A stretch of 64,000 nt of DNA from Trichocoleus desertorum ATA4-8-CV12 (GCA_019358975.1 JAHHIL010000015.1:1-64000), one strand, 5' to 3'; positions 29,134 to 38,935 are shown, counted from the stretch's first letter. Program-made: numbers and translations. Notes: generated by a model from the sequence alone, not told the origin.

Positions 29134-29739
29134 GTGCCTTATCGTTACCTGCTGTTCTATAAGCCGTACGACGTGCTGACGCAATTTACAGACAATAGTG
29201 CTGAAACCCCTCGTCAGACTCTCAAAAACTATATTCCAGTCCCCGGAATTTACCCAGTCGGTCGCTTGGATCGAGACAGCGAAGGCTTGCTCCTACTGAC
29301 CAATCACGGTCAACTACAACACCGCCTCAGTGACCCGCAATTTCAACATCCGCGTACTTATTGGGTGCAGGTAGAGCGAGTCCCCGATGCCGCCGCTTTA
29401 GCTCAATTGCGCCAAGGCGTGACGATTCAAGGCTACCAAACTCGCCCTGCCCAAGTGACATTACTGCCAACGGAGCCTAATTTGCCCCCCCGCGAGCCAC
29501 CCATTCGGTTTCGTAAAAATGTCCCGACTGCTTGGTTGGACATGACCTTAACAGAAGGCAAAAATCGTCAAGTGCGTCGCATGACCGCAGCGGTGGGGTT
29601 TCCGACTCTGCGCCTGGTACGAGTTGCGATCGCCCACCTCCAATTGGCAGGGCTAGAGCCAGGTCAATGGCGGGACCTCACTCCGCCAGAGCAGACATGC
29701 TTACAACAGCTTTGCTTTCCGAGAGCAAAACTTAATTAA
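29134..29739 (+). CDS. rRNA pseudouridine synthase, RluE/RsuA type
   Basis: The enzyme isomerises a uridine in rRNA; RluE acts on 23S rRNA. The 201 residues start at GTG (29134) and lack the S4 domain, as in RluE. The family signatures are [14 protein letters not shown], catalytic Asp in [15 protein letters not shown] (D49 or nearby), [20 protein letters not shown] and [11 protein letters not shown]. The RluE target (U2457 in E. coli 23S) is probable but not provable from sequence alone, as RsuA/RluB/RluE/RluF paralogues are close. It stands 40 bp behind the CHASE2 kinase on the same strand, probably as an unrelated downstream neighbour. Confidence 0.88.
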   Translation: MPYRYLLFYKPYDVLTQFTDNSAETPRQTLKNYIPVPGIYPVGRLDRDSEGLLLLTNHGQLQHRLSDPQFQHPRTYWVQVERVPDAAALAQLRQGVTIQGYQTRPAQVTLLPTEPNLPPREPPIRFRKNVPTAWLDMTLTEGKNRQVRRMTAAVGFPTLRLVRVAIAHLQLAGLEPGQWRDLTPPEQTCLQQLCFPRAKLN

Positions 29740-30109
29740 CCAGAAACCAAGGTCGGCAGTTAAATAGATACAATGGGGCATCCGTAGAAATATCGTTAAA
29801 CTGCTTTATAACCACTCAAATCTAGAACTCGTATTGCAGGATTTGAGTATGTTGATGTCCCCGACCACCAAACTCCGTCACCCTGATTATCCGTAACCCT
29901 GATTAACAGTCCGCCTGGCGGGTGCAAGACCTCAACCCAGTGGATCTAAGGCTAAGTAGCCATTGTGAGGGACTGTGAGTCAGAAGTCGCTCAGGATAGT
30001 TCTCGATTGGCGTTGCTAAGTATATATAACTAAGCATTTTGATCAAATAGTTTTGTCGTTTTAGTCTCACCTCATCATTCGCTCTGCACTTCATCCGTCA
30101 GTTGAACCA
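29740..30109. other. Intergenic spacer
   Basis: About 370 bp between two plus-strand genes. I see no ORF, RNA, clear terminator or repeat beyond a duplicated ACCCTGATTA (about 29881 and 29897). It should hold the promoter of the PAS/GAF kinase. Confidence 0.35.
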
Positions 30110-33100
30110 ATGACTTCTGATCCACAACCGTACTGGTGCCAGTTTTCGTCTAGATCAGCCGCTTCAGGTGAGTTGCCATCCCCTAACTTAGGTGCTAAGT
30201 ATCAAGTATTTTCAGCCAACTCGCACCCAATTAGTGTGGAAGTGCAGCAATATCGCCCGTCATACAAACAAAGCTCCTCAATTCAGCTTGCTTTAGACGC
30301 CACAGGCACCATTGCGACGGTGAACCCGCTAGGTGCAGCCTGTCTGGGTTACACCGTACAGGAGTTGATTGGCAGCTCAGTTTTTCACCTATTCCACCCG
30401 GAGGATCAGGATTTTCTGCGGATAAAGTTAAATGAGTGTTTGCAAAATGTCAGACCTCCGTCAGCAGGAGTAAAGACAGAGATTGCTCACAATCACTACT
30501 GGGAATTGCGGCAGATTTGTAAAAATGGACGGGTGATATGGGTGAAAGCTTTTGTACAACCAGAAGCTTTTGCGCAACCAGAGGCTTTTGGACAACCAGC
30601 TATAGAACCAACTATCAACCTTGAGGGTAGCTGCCCTAGCGATTTGCTTGGGGCGACCGTGCAACTATTGTGTGAAGACATTACTGAGTGGAAGCAAGCC
30701 GAGGCAGGACTGCAACAAGAACGCAACTTCATTGCGGCTGTGCTCGATACTGTCGCCAACTTAATTGTCGTCCTAGACCCTCAAGGACAGATCATTCGCT
30801 TCAATCGAGCCTGCCAACGCGTAACTGGATACACATTTGCTGAAGTCAAAGGCATTCCTTTCTGGGATATTCTGCTGTTGCCAGAAGAAATCGCAGGTGT
30901 CAAAGCTGGCTTTAGTCAGTTACAAGCTGGGTTGTTTCCTAACGAGTACGAAAATCACTGGGTTACGAAGACAGGTATCCCTCGCTTAATTGCTTGGTCT
31001 AATACAGCGATCGTAGATGGTGACGGCAAAGTTGAATACATGATTGGCACTGGCCTGGATATTACGGAGCGGCGACAAACAGAATTGGCCTTGCAGCGAT
31101 CGCAACAGCAGCAATACCAGCATCTGGTGGATTCAGTAGAGGGTATTGTTTGGGAAGGCGAAGCTGACAGTCTCCAGTTCTCCTTTGTCAGTCCCAAAGC
31201 CGAACGAATTCTAGGCTATCCCCTCGCCGATTGGTTAAGAGATCCGCAATTTTGGCTCAATCATATTCACCCAGACGATCGCACCTGGGTAGTCGAGACT
31301 TGTCATCGGGAAACTCAAGCGCGACGAAACCACACGCTAGAATACCGCATGATCGCCCAGAATGGGCAATTGGTATGGTTCAGAGACATGATTACGCTCG
31401 TACCTGACACCCAGCCTTTACAATTGCGCGGAGTCATGCTCGATATCACTGAGCGCCGCCAAGCAGAAATTGCTTTGCAAATGAGTGAGGCCCGCTATCG
31501 AGCAGTGGTCGAGCAAGCTACAGAAGGAATCTTCTTGGTTGATGTGGAAACCAAACGGTTACTAGAAACCAACGCCGCCTGCCAAGGCTTATTGGGCTAT
31601 AGCGCCGAGGAACTGTCAGCCTTGACTCTCTACGATGTAGTCGCTCACGATCGCGCGGACATTGAGCGAAATATTCAACAAGTTTTGGCTCAAAAGCGTT
31701 ATTTCATCGGGGAGCGGCAATATCGTCGTAAAGACGGCTCCTTGATTGAAGTGGAAGTGAGTGCCCATGTCGTCAGCAACCACTACTGGTCATTTTTGTG
31801 TGTCGTCGTTCATGATGTCACAGCTTATAAGCAAGCAGGAGCAGCCTTAGAGCAATCCCTGGCATTGCTACGTGCCACCCTGGAGTCTACTGCCGACGGC
31901 ATCATGGCCATTGGAGCAGATTGTCAAGTGTTGTGTGCCAACCGCAAACTGATAGAAATGTGGGGAATTTCGGAGGAGTTGATGGCCCCCTCGCGGGGTG
32001 AAGAGCGCTTGCAATTCTTGGCCGCTCAAATAAAAGATCCCAATATCTTCTTAACCAAGATTCAAGCTGTACAAAGGCAACCTGATGCAGAAGTGCAGGA
32101 CTTGATCGAATTTAAAGATGGCAGAGTGGTCGAGCGCTACTCTAAACCGCAACGCTTAGGCGATCAAATCGTCGGTCGAGTGTGGAGTTTTCGAGATATT
32201 ACTCAGCGGCAGCAAGCAGAAACGGCGTTGGCCCAAAGTGAAGCCAAATGGCGATCGCTGATTCAAAACAGTTCCGATATTATTGCCATTCTGGAAGCTG
32301 ATGGAACGGTGCGCTATCAAAGCCCCGCAGTTGAACGCGTCATGGGGCACTCGCCGCAGGAATTAGTGGGCAGGAACGCGCTAGAACTGATTCACCCCGA
32401 AGATGTGGAATATGTGGCTCAAGCCTTTAGAGACTTGATCGCAGGCGTATTACCCTCACTCTCCATTGAGTTTCGCTTTATGCACCAAGACGGCACTTGG
32501 CGCTTTGTGCAGTCCACTGGGATGAATCTGCTAGACGATCCGTCTGTCATGGGCATTGTCACCAACTCACGAGACATTACCGAACGGAAACGAGCTGAGC
32601 GAGCTTTGCAAAAGCAGACCGATCGCGAACGCTTAATGCGATTAATTGCCCAACGCATCCACCAGTCATTGAACTTAGAAGAAATTCTCAATACGACCGT
32701 TGCCGAGGTGCGGCAGTTTCTCAAAACCGATCGAGCGATTATTTTTCGATTTAACCCGGATGGTAGCGGGGTCGTGAGTGTGGAGTCGGTGACAGAAGGG
32801 TGGAAACCTATCCTGGGTCGGGTGATTCACGATCGCTGTTTTGCTCCCATTGCTGGCCGAGCAACACGTCGCCACACCATCCGAGCGATCGCTGATCTCG
32901 ACGCTGCTGAGGTTGCTCCTTGCTATGTCGAGATGTTGGCTCCCTTACAGATAAAAGCCAGCTTGGTGGTGCCAATCTTGCAAGGTGAGCAGTTGTGGGG
33001 CTTATTGATTGCCCATCACTGTAGTGCGCCTCGGCAGTGGTTGCCACCAGAAGTGAATTTCCTAGAAGAGTTAGCGACTCAAGTAGCGATCGCGATTCAA

Positions 33101-34402
33101 CAGTCGGAGCTATATCAGCAAGTGCAACGACTCAATTCGGCCTTGGAGTCGCAAGTGGAGGAACGAACTGTCCAGCTCCAGCAAGCGCTCAACTTTGAAG
33201 CCATGCTAAAGCGGATTACGGACAAAGTGCGCGACAGCCTAGACGAAAGCCAAATTTTGCAGACAGCGGTGCGGGAACTGGCCTTGGTGTTGCAAGTCGC
33301 CTGTTGTGATACAGCACTCTACGACGCTAACTACACCACTTCCACGATCTGCTATGAGTACACCACTTCTCTCCCCGCATCCTGGGGGCGAGTGTTGAAA
33401 ATGGCAGATTTCCCTGAACTGTATAGCCAACTCTTGCAAGGACAATATTTCCAATTTTGCGAAATCGTGCCCAATCCTTGCCGGGATCGCGTATCAATGT
33501 TGGCTTGCCCGATTTTTGATGACCAAGGAGCGATCGGGGATTTGTGGCTGTTCCGCTCTAGAGAAGCAGCATTTAGTGAACTAGAAATTCGCTTAGTCCA
33601 GCAAGTGACCAATCAATGCGCGATCGCCATTCGCCAAGCCCGACTCTATCAAGAAGCACAAGCTCAAGTCCGAGAGCTAGAGAAGTTAAATCGGCTTAAA
33701 GATGATTTTCTCAGTACGGTTTCTCACGAATTGAGAACTCCGGTTTGCAACATTAAAATGGCGATCCAAATGCTGGAGTTGAGCCTCCAACGCGAAACCT
33801 TTCTCCCTCAGGCATCCAGTAAAACTGCTCGCTATTTGCAGGTCTTGAAAGATGAGTGCAACCGGGAGATTAGCCTGATCAACGACTTGCTCGATTTGCA
33901 GCGTTTGGAGGTAGGCAGCCAACCACTAACTCTAGAAATTATCCAGCCCCAAGAGTGGATTCGAGGCGTTGTCCAACCCTTTTATGACCGAGCTAGAGGG
34001 CGGGAGCAGCGCTTGCGACTAGAATTACCAACGCGCTTACCTCCTATTCTTTCCCATGCTTCCAGCTTGACCCGAATTCTGGCGGAGTTGTTGAACAACG
34101 CCTGTAAGTACACCCCGCCCGGTGAAGAGATTGTAGTCTCTGTCCATGCAGCGCCGGGGCAGGTGCAACTCAAGGTCACTAACTTTGGCGTCGAAATTCC
34201 GGCGGCGGAGCTACCTTATATTTTTGACAAGTTCTACCGAGTGCCAAGCACAGACCCGTGGAAACAAGGTGGAACAGGCTTAGGACTGGCTTTGGTCCAA
34301 AAACTCGCTGAACATTTGGGAGGCACCATTGCAGTAGAAAGTGCAGCGAGACAAACCTGCTTCATCGTAGAACTGCCTCTGACTCCTACCCAAGTGGGTT
34401 AA
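30110..34402 (+). CDS. Six-PAS, two-GAF histidine kinase
   Basis: This is a soluble sensor kinase of 1430 residues. PAS-type domains begin near residues 58, 205, 334, 461, 584 and 713, most followed by PAC-like ends (DITERRQ, DITERKR). A phytochrome-type GAF runs at about 838-1005, a second GAF at about 1028-1190, then HisKA with H1206 (SHELRTPV) and HATPase_c (GTGLGLALVQ). The first GAF has the sequence HDRCF (Cys910) and, 28 residues on, APCYVEML (Cys938). This is the position of the bilin-binding Cys of cyanobacteriochromes, but CY replaces CH. It may sense light, redox or nothing through that GAF. The second GAF lacks such motifs. It appears monocistronic, with no output domain and no adjacent regulator. 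Confidence 0.9.
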   Translation: MTSDPQPYWCQFSSRSAASGELPSPNLGAKYQVFSANSHPISVEVQQYRPSYKQSSSIQLALDATGTIATVNPLGAACLGYTVQELIGSSVFHLFHPEDQDFLRIKLNECLQNVRPPSAGVKTEIAHNHYWELRQICKNGRVIWVKAFVQPEAFAQPEAFGQPAIEPTINLEGSCPSDLLGATVQLLCEDITEWKQAEAGLQQERNFIAAVLDTVANLIVVLDPQGQIIRFNRACQRVTGYTFAEVKGIPFWDILLLPEEIAGVKAGFSQLQAGLFPNEYENHWVTKTGIPRLIAWSNTAIVDGDGKVEYMIGTGLDITERRQTELALQRSQQQQYQHLVDSVEGIVWEGEADSLQFSFVSPKAERILGYPLADWLRDPQFWLNHIHPDDRTWVVETCHRETQARRNHTLEYRMIAQNGQLVWFRDMITLVPDTQPLQLRGVMLDITERRQAEIALQMSEARYRAVVEQATEGIFLVDVETKRLLETNAACQGLLGYSAEELSALTLYDVVAHDRADIERNIQQVLAQKRYFIGERQYRRKDGSLIEVEVSAHVVSNHYWSFLCVVVHDVTAYKQAGAALEQSLALLRATLESTADGIMAIGADCQVLCANRKLIEMWGISEELMAPSRGEERLQFLAAQIKDPNIFLTKIQAVQRQPDAEVQDLIEFKDGRVVERYSKPQRLGDQIVGRVWSFRDITQRQQAETALAQSEAKWRSLIQNSSDIIAILEADGTVRYQSPAVERVMGHSPQELVGRNALELIHPEDVEYVAQAFRDLIAGVLPSLSIEFRFMHQDGTWRFVQSTGMNLLDDPSVMGIVTNSRDITERKRAERALQKQTDRERLMRLIAQRIHQSLNLEEILNTTVAEVRQFLKTDRAIIFRFNPDGSGVVSVESVTEGWKPILGRVIHDRCFAPIAGRATRRHTIRAIADLDAAEVAPCYVEMLAPLQIKASLVVPILQGEQLWGLLIAHHCSAPRQWLPPEVNFLEELATQVAIAIQQSELYQQVQRLNSALESQVEERTVQLQQALNFEAMLKRITDKVRDSLDESQILQTAVRELALVLQVACCDTALYDANYTTSTICYEYTTSLPASWGRVLKMADFPELYSQLLQGQYFQFCEIVPNPCRDRVSMLACPIFDDQGAIGDLWLFRSREAAFSELEIRLVQQVTNQCAIAIRQARLYQEAQAQVRELEKLNRLKDDFLSTVSHELRTPVCNIKMAIQMLELSLQRETFLPQASSKTARYLQVLKDECNREISLINDLLDLQRLEVGSQPLTLEIIQPQEWIRGVVQPFYDRARGREQRLRLELPTRLPPILSHASSLTRILAELLNNACKYTPPGEEIVVSVHAAPGQVQLKVTNFGVEIPAAELPYIFDKFYRVPSTDPWKQGGTGLGLALVQKLAEHLGGTIAVESAARQTCFIVELPLTPTQVG

Positions 34403-34499
34403 AGATAAGCCCGAACAAAAATTTTGCCGTAGTTCATAATCAGAGAAAGAGAGGTGGCTTGAACTCAGGTCACTGCAATTGACGCAACAGGAGGTCAGC

Positions 34500-35465
34500 A
34501 TGGGTCTGGGTATGTTGGTGAAAGGCCAATGGATGACAGAGAGGGAACAAGAAGACACTCAAGGCCGCTTTTTAAGACCCTCCACCACCTTCCGCCATCA
34601 AATTACTGCTGATGGGTCTAGTGGATTCAAGGCCGAATCCGATCGCTACCATCTCTATATTTGTTGGGCTTGTCCTTGGGCACACCGTACCGCTATCATG
34701 CGCCAACTGAAGGGCTTAGAGCCTGCGATTACCCTCTCAGTCGTTGATCCAATCATGGGAGAAGAGGGCTGGTTTTTTTCGGATTATCCTGGCTCTATTC
34801 CTGACACGGTAAATCAGACAAAATATTTGCGCGAGGTCTATCTCAAAGTAGAACCTGATTATACGGGACGAGTCACAGTTCCGGTGTTGTGGGATAAGCA
34901 TACTAACACCATCGTCAACAACGAATCCCGCGAAATCATTCGCATGTTAGATACAGAGTTCGGGGCGATCGCTCAAAAAGAGACGAGCTATTATCCAGAA
35001 AATCTGCGATCGCAAATCGAGCAAACCATTGATGCCATTTACCAACCAATTAACAACGGGGTGTATCGAGCTGGGTTTGCCACTCAACAGTCAGCCTACG
35101 AGGAAGCCGTCACGGAATTGTTTGACGCCCTCGACCATTGGGAGCAAGTCCTGAGTCAGCAACGGTATCTCTGTGGCGATCGCCTGACGGAAGCAGACAT
35201 TTGCATGTTCACAACGTTGCTACGGTTTGATGCGGTTTACTACAGCCACTTCAAATGCAATCTGCGACGGATTGCCGACTATCCCAACTTGTGGAACTAC
35301 CTCAAAGACATTTACCAATACCCAGAAGTCAAACCTACCTGCTACTTAGACCACATTAAGCTGCACTATTATAAGAGCCATCCCAAGGTAAACCCCACTG
35401 GCATCGTCCCCAAAGGCCCCATTATTGACTTTGATGCGCCTCACGATCGCGATCGTTTTTCGTAG
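34500..35465 (+). CDS. Glutathione S-transferase, glutathionyl-hydroquinone reductase type
   Basis: The 321-residue protein belongs to the Xi-class GST / ECM4-YqjG family, which reduces glutathionyl-hydroquinones using a catalytic cysteine. The active-site motif ICWACPWAHR (about residues 55-64) is intact, with Cys before P-W-A-H. The C-terminal alpha domain (about 175-320) includes CGDRLTEADICMFTTLLRFD. I chose ATG 34500 because AGGAGG lies five to six bases upstream; the in-frame TTG at 34479 has no such site. Substrates are unknown. It is a detoxification or quinone-recycling enzyme of the cytosol, and stands alone. Confidence 0.88.
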   Translation: MGLGMLVKGQWMTEREQEDTQGRFLRPSTTFRHQITADGSSGFKAESDRYHLYICWACPWAHRTAIMRQLKGLEPAITLSVVDPIMGEEGWFFSDYPGSIPDTVNQTKYLREVYLKVEPDYTGRVTVPVLWDKHTNTIVNNESREIIRMLDTEFGAIAQKETSYYPENLRSQIEQTIDAIYQPINNGVYRAGFATQQSAYEEAVTELFDALDHWEQVLSQQRYLCGDRLTEADICMFTTLLRFDAVYYSHFKCNLRRIADYPNLWNYLKDIYQYPEVKPTCYLDHIKLHYYKSHPKVNPTGIVPKGPIIDFDAPHDRDRFS

Positions 35466-35508
35466 AGAATCAATGCAAAAATTTTCCGCAGGTGGAAGAA
35501 CGCGGTAG

Positions 35509-35574
35509 GGGTTTAGCATTTGGACATAGATGGAGGCACAAAAAACATCATATATCGCTCCAAATGCTAAACCC
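35509..35574. repeat. Palindromic repeat, 16-bp perfect arms
   Basis: GGGTTTAGCATTTGGA (35509-35524) and its exact complement (35559-35574) are separated by 34 nt. It resembles the dispersed TAGGGG...GCATT hairpin repeats of cyanobacteria. It lies just after the GST gene and could act as a terminator or mRNA end, though no T-run follows. Confidence 0.85.
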
Positions 35575-35617
35575 TTCAAGGGATAGCGTGGCTAGTTGAT
35601 TGCATGAACTTTGCACT

Positions 35618-35681
35618 GGGCATAACATTCAGGTTAAAATCTAGTACTAACGTTGTACTTTGATAGCTGAATGCTATGCCC
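35618..35681. repeat. Second palindromic repeat, related sequence
   Basis: GGGCATAACATTCAG (35618-35632) pairs with CTGAATGCTATGCCC (35667-35681), 14 of 15 positions, with a 34-nt loop. Loop length and the core GGG-NN-TA-NCATT match the palindrome 40 bp upstream. The two are related units of one repeat family. Confidence 0.8.
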
Positions 35682-35753
35682 CTACAGGTTGCTAGAGGAT
35701 ATACATCCTGCTGAGGAACTGCGGAATGAGGAATTGATTGCCTACACTTGCGG

Positions 35754-36503
35754 CTACTTCTGAGCAAGATCGATGGGTTCGAGGGCGGAGAACTGCACCA
35801 AGGGTTCTCTAGTGACGCGATCGAGACCAGCGGATCTTAATAGATTAACCCAATCCTTAGCTAAAGCGGCATCGCGAGGAGCAGAGCGGCGCAACTGGGC
35901 CAAGGTATTCAACGCTTCGTACCAAAAACCCGATTGCTGGTAGAGAGCAACGCGATCGCGAGGGCTGGCCTGCCGCAACTGCTGCACCAAAGCAGGATTG
36001 GGGTTGACATGTTTGATCCATCCCATCACAAAAGGATTGCCTGATTTATCGGGTGCCACCTCATCGCAAATGACTGAGAAAAACCAACGATAGCTTTTGC
36101 CCGCTTCTAGCCCGGAGGTAGCAACAGGGGGCAGTTTGAAGCTCGTAACACCTGGTTGCCCAGCGAGCCGCAGTTTCGTTCTGTAGACCTGTTGTTTGTT
36201 TTCGTTTTGCAAAACGAATTCAGCGGTTTTAGCAGCGGTAGGCGGAACGTGGAAAAAGAGCGTGGGAAAGCGCTCTGTGGTGAGACCTTTAGTTTGTGCC
36301 GCCGGAATCAGAGCCGTAATCGAGTTGCGTCCCAGGCAAGTTCCAGGTCGAGAACCACCCGAAGTACGACCTCCTGGCCCATCTTTGACGGATGGCCTGA
36401 CTGAGTTGGCGATCGCTGACATAGGCAGGGCCAGCGGTGCTAAGGATGAAATGAGAGCTACACAAACGGCTGTGAGGGTTGCATACGATTTTGTCCGGTA
36501 CAT
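35754..36503 (-). CDS. DUF928 family secreted protein
   Basis: The 249-residue precursor has a signal peptide (CVALISSLAPLALPMSAIA, cut near residue 32). A Gly/Ser-rich linker leads to the DUF928 domain (about 60-240), with LTTERFPTLFFHVPPTAAKT, AEFVLQNENKQQVY, GKSYRWFFSVICD and DRVALYQQSGFWYEALNTLA as family blocks. The last 80 residues look like paired TPR-like helices. DUF928 genes are common in filamentous cyanobacteria and are often seen near CHASE2 and FecR genes. The CHASE2 locus here is 6.6 kb away on the other strand. Function is unknown, and a periplasmic location is likely. Confidence 0.8.
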   Translation of the reverse strand: MYRTKSYATLTAVCVALISSLAPLALPMSAIANSVRPSVKDGPGGRTSGGSRPGTCLGRNSITALIPAAQTKGLTTERFPTLFFHVPPTAAKTAEFVLQNENKQQVYRTKLRLAGQPGVTSFKLPPVATSGLEAGKSYRWFFSVICDEVAPDKSGNPFVMGWIKHVNPNPALVQQLRQASPRDRVALYQQSGFWYEALNTLAQLRRSAPRDAALAKDWVNLLRSAGLDRVTREPLVQFSALEPIDLAQK

Positions 36504-36621
36504 ATATAGTGCTCTCCCTGGATGACAACATGACAGCAGCGATACTAAATGACGGACAACGAATTAAATCCCTTTCACTTCTCCGAAGGTTTACAAAAGT
36601 CTTACGAGAGAAAAGTGAATC

Positions 36622-36658
36622 ATCCGGATTTCTGACCCAAAAAAGACAAAATCCGGAT
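36622..36658. promoter_or_regulatory. Paired ATCCGGAT palindromes upstream of DUF928
   Basis: Two identical 8-bp self-complementary sites, ATCCGGAT, lie at 36622-36629 and 36651-36658, 29 bp apart. They are 120-155 bp upstream of the DUF928 start in its promoter region. This may be an operator pair; the evidence is only the repetition and symmetry. Confidence 0.3.
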
Positions 36659-36736
36659 AGCAGGAATTTGGGCGATCGCTGCTGAGTTCGCTTAGAGGTA
36701 GCATTCACTGTTTTACTGCTCTAACCAACACCTCTT

Positions 36737-37699
36737 CTAAGATTGAGCCGCAAATTTATCGGTAGCCTCCAGCAAAGCGGTGCGAATTCCTGGTTCCATC
36801 ATCGAGTGTCCTGCATCTGGCACCACAATAAACTCTGCTTCTGGCCAAACTTGATGCAATTCCCAAGCCGAAATCATCGGGCAGACTACATCATAGCGAC
36901 CTTGCACAATCACCGCCGGGATATGGCGAATTCGACCGACATTCTGAAGCAGCTGATCTTCTGGTTCAAAGAAACCGCGATTAACAAAGTAATGGCATTC
37001 AATCCGAGCAAAGGCATCGGCAAAGTCGGACTCTGCAAATCTGGCTTGCAGGTCTGAATCGGGATAGAGCTTACTCGTAGTCGCTTCCCACACCGACCAA
37101 GCCCGAGCCGCTTCAAGACGCACCTGTAGATCTGGACTAGTCAAACGCCGATGATAAGCCGCGATCAGATCATGCCGTTCTGCTGGCGGAATGGGTTGCA
37201 GATAGGCTTCCCAGGCATCGGGAAAGATATAGCTGGCTCCCTCTTGATAAAACCATTGCAACTCTTTTTGACGCAGCATAAAGATACCGCGCAAAATCAG
37301 ACCCAGACAGCGTTCTGGATAGGTTTGGCTGTAAGCCAGGGAGAGAGTACTGCCCCAACTACCACCAAACACAACCCATTGCTCAATGCCCAAATGCGAT
37401 CGCAGTTTTTCAATATCCTCGACGAGATCCCAAGTGGTGTTCTCTCTCAGTTCGGCATGTGGCTTGCTGCGACCACAGCCTCGTTGATCAAACACAACAA
37501 GCCGCCACTGATCAGCATCAAAATATTGGCGATAGCGAGCAATACTGCCACCCCCTGGCCCCCCATGTAGAAACACAACTGGCTTGCCTTGTGGGTTGCC
37601 AGACTCTTCAAAATAAAGCGTATGCAGCTCGGAGACTTGTAGTGTTCCGGTACGATAGGGTGCGATCGCGGGATAGAGGTCACGAATTTGAGCGGACAT
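36737..37699 (-). CDS. pip: Proline iminopeptidase
   Basis: This alpha/beta-hydrolase (peptidase family S33) removes N-terminal proline from peptides. At 320 residues it has the usual length. The oxyanion region HGGPGGGS and DQRGCGRSKPH, the nucleophile elbow GGSWGSTLSLAY (Ser in GxSxG), the catalytic Asp in GRYDVVCP and the His in DAGHSMMEPG are all present. The cap domain (about 140-240) is complete. It is cytosolic and probably monocistronic. Confidence 0.95.
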   Translation of the reverse strand: MSAQIRDLYPAIAPYRTGTLQVSELHTLYFEESGNPQGKPVVFLHGGPGGGSIARYRQYFDADQWRLVVFDQRGCGRSKPHAELRENTTWDLVEDIEKLRSHLGIEQWVVFGGSWGSTLSLAYSQTYPERCLGLILRGIFMLRQKELQWFYQEGASYIFPDAWEAYLQPIPPAERHDLIAAYHRRLTSPDLQVRLEAARAWSVWEATTSKLYPDSDLQARFAESDFADAFARIECHYFVNRGFFEPEDQLLQNVGRIRHIPAVIVQGRYDVVCPMISAWELHQVWPEAEFIVVPDAGHSMMEPGIRTALLEATDKFAAQS

Positions 37700-37792
37700 G
37701 AAACTATGCTCTTGCTGGACGTTCCCTAGGGTAAGAGCGATCGCTCTCTAACCACAAGCCGCCACAAGTTCAGCATTCGATCAAGCCGCTCC

Positions 37793-38338
37793 CTAGGTGG
37801 CTAAATTACTGTCGCCCCCTTCCAAAATCGTGCCTTCTAAATTTGTTTCCTCTAGATTCGCACCGCTCAGGTTGGCTTCCTCTAAAGAGGCTTGATGTAA
37901 ATTAGCTTGGTGGAGGTCTGCGATCGCCAAATCCGCCCCACTCAAGTCTGCCCCTTCCAAATTCGCGCCACTCAAATCTGCTTGTTGTAACCGCGCATGA
38001 CTCAGATCGGCTTGGACAATATTGGCAACTTTTAGGTCAGCCTGACTTAAGTTCGCACCGTCTAGAATCGCGCCTTCCAAGGTAGCTCCGTCTAAGATGG
38101 CATCCCTGAGATCGGCTCCGCTCAAGTCTGCTTGAGTTAAATCTGCGCCGTTGAGGTCGGCTCCACTTAAATCCGCATGACTGAGGTTGGCTCGGCGTAA
38201 GTTGGCCCCATCTAAGGATGCACCCGCCAGCAGGACTCCGTTGAGATCAACCCCTTCTAGGACTGCCTCACTGAGAGCGATCGCACTAAAGTCTCTTTCC
38301 CCCGCTGCATATCTCTGCATCAGTTCTTCAGCACTCAT
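37793..38338 (-). CDS. Pentapeptide-repeat protein
   Basis: Nearly all of the 181 residues are pentapeptide repeats of the A(D/N)LXX type (ANLRRANLSHADLSGADLNG and so on, about 30 units from residue 25). They fold as a right-handed quadrilateral beta helix of about seven coils. A short N-terminal region (EELMQRYAAGERDFSAIALS) caps it, typical of cyanobacterial members. No signal peptide is present, so it is cytosolic. Such proteins are numerous in cyanobacteria, and most have no defined function; some mimic DNA and bind gyrase, but nothing here shows that. Confidence 0.9.
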   Translation of the reverse strand: MSAEELMQRYAAGERDFSAIALSEAVLEGVDLNGVLLAGASLDGANLRRANLSHADLSGADLNGADLTQADLSGADLRDAILDGATLEGAILDGANLSQADLKVANIVQADLSHARLQQADLSGANLEGADLSGADLAIADLHQANLHQASLEEANLSGANLEETNLEGTILEGGDSNLAT

Positions 38339-38893
38339 ATCTCCCTCCTTTCGCTATACCAGCAAAGACCCTAGCCACCCTAGAAAGGATATTTTCGCTT
38401 TCTCAAGCGATTCAATCCACAAAATGTCGTACTGCTTGAGCCGTTGCTTCCACCCTAAAACAAGCTCAGGGAAGAAACATCAGACCCAAGACACAGCCCA
38501 GCCATAACGCTTTCAGCGGTTTCAGACTCAGGCGATCGTAGCGCCGTACACTTAAATGAACCATTATGTAAAGCCATCAACTACTTCTCTAGAGTGACGC
38601 CAAAAATGCTTTAGCTTAACAAGCGCAAACTAGAAACGCTCAATGTCAAACTTACTAAGCCTAGACAGGAGTTGGAGGCAAGGGCAGCTAAGCGTTCATC
38701 TTCAGGAAGAGGCTAGGACACATCTAGACTCAGCTAGCTCTCATCCTTAGTTAGAGAGACTGACTCAACCATCGACGGACGAATAGCCAACCTGAAATGA
38801 TTTAAGTTGTAAGAGAACCTAAAGGTTCCAAGCTATTAATGTTCATTTTGCTGTAGCTTTTACTGTACGTTAAGTCGGTAGAAGCTACATTTC

Positions 38894-38935
38894 TGTTAAT
38901 TTCTACTTGTTAATTTCTACCTGTTAGTTTCTATT
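38894..38935. repeat. 14-bp tandem repeat, three copies
   Basis: The unit TGTTAATTTCTACT occurs at 38894, 38908 and 38922. The second copy has one change and the third has two or three. It is a short tandem repeat in a non-coding spacer. Confidence 0.8.

Noticed and set aside
34479-34500. TTG start for the glutathione-transferase-like gene
   Set aside because: The ATG at 34500 has AGGAGG at the right distance, and the extra residues do not belong to the family.
38466-38564. 32-residue membrane peptide gene
   Set aside because: It has no ribosome-binding site, no known relative and no support from neighbours; noted in the spacer entry only.
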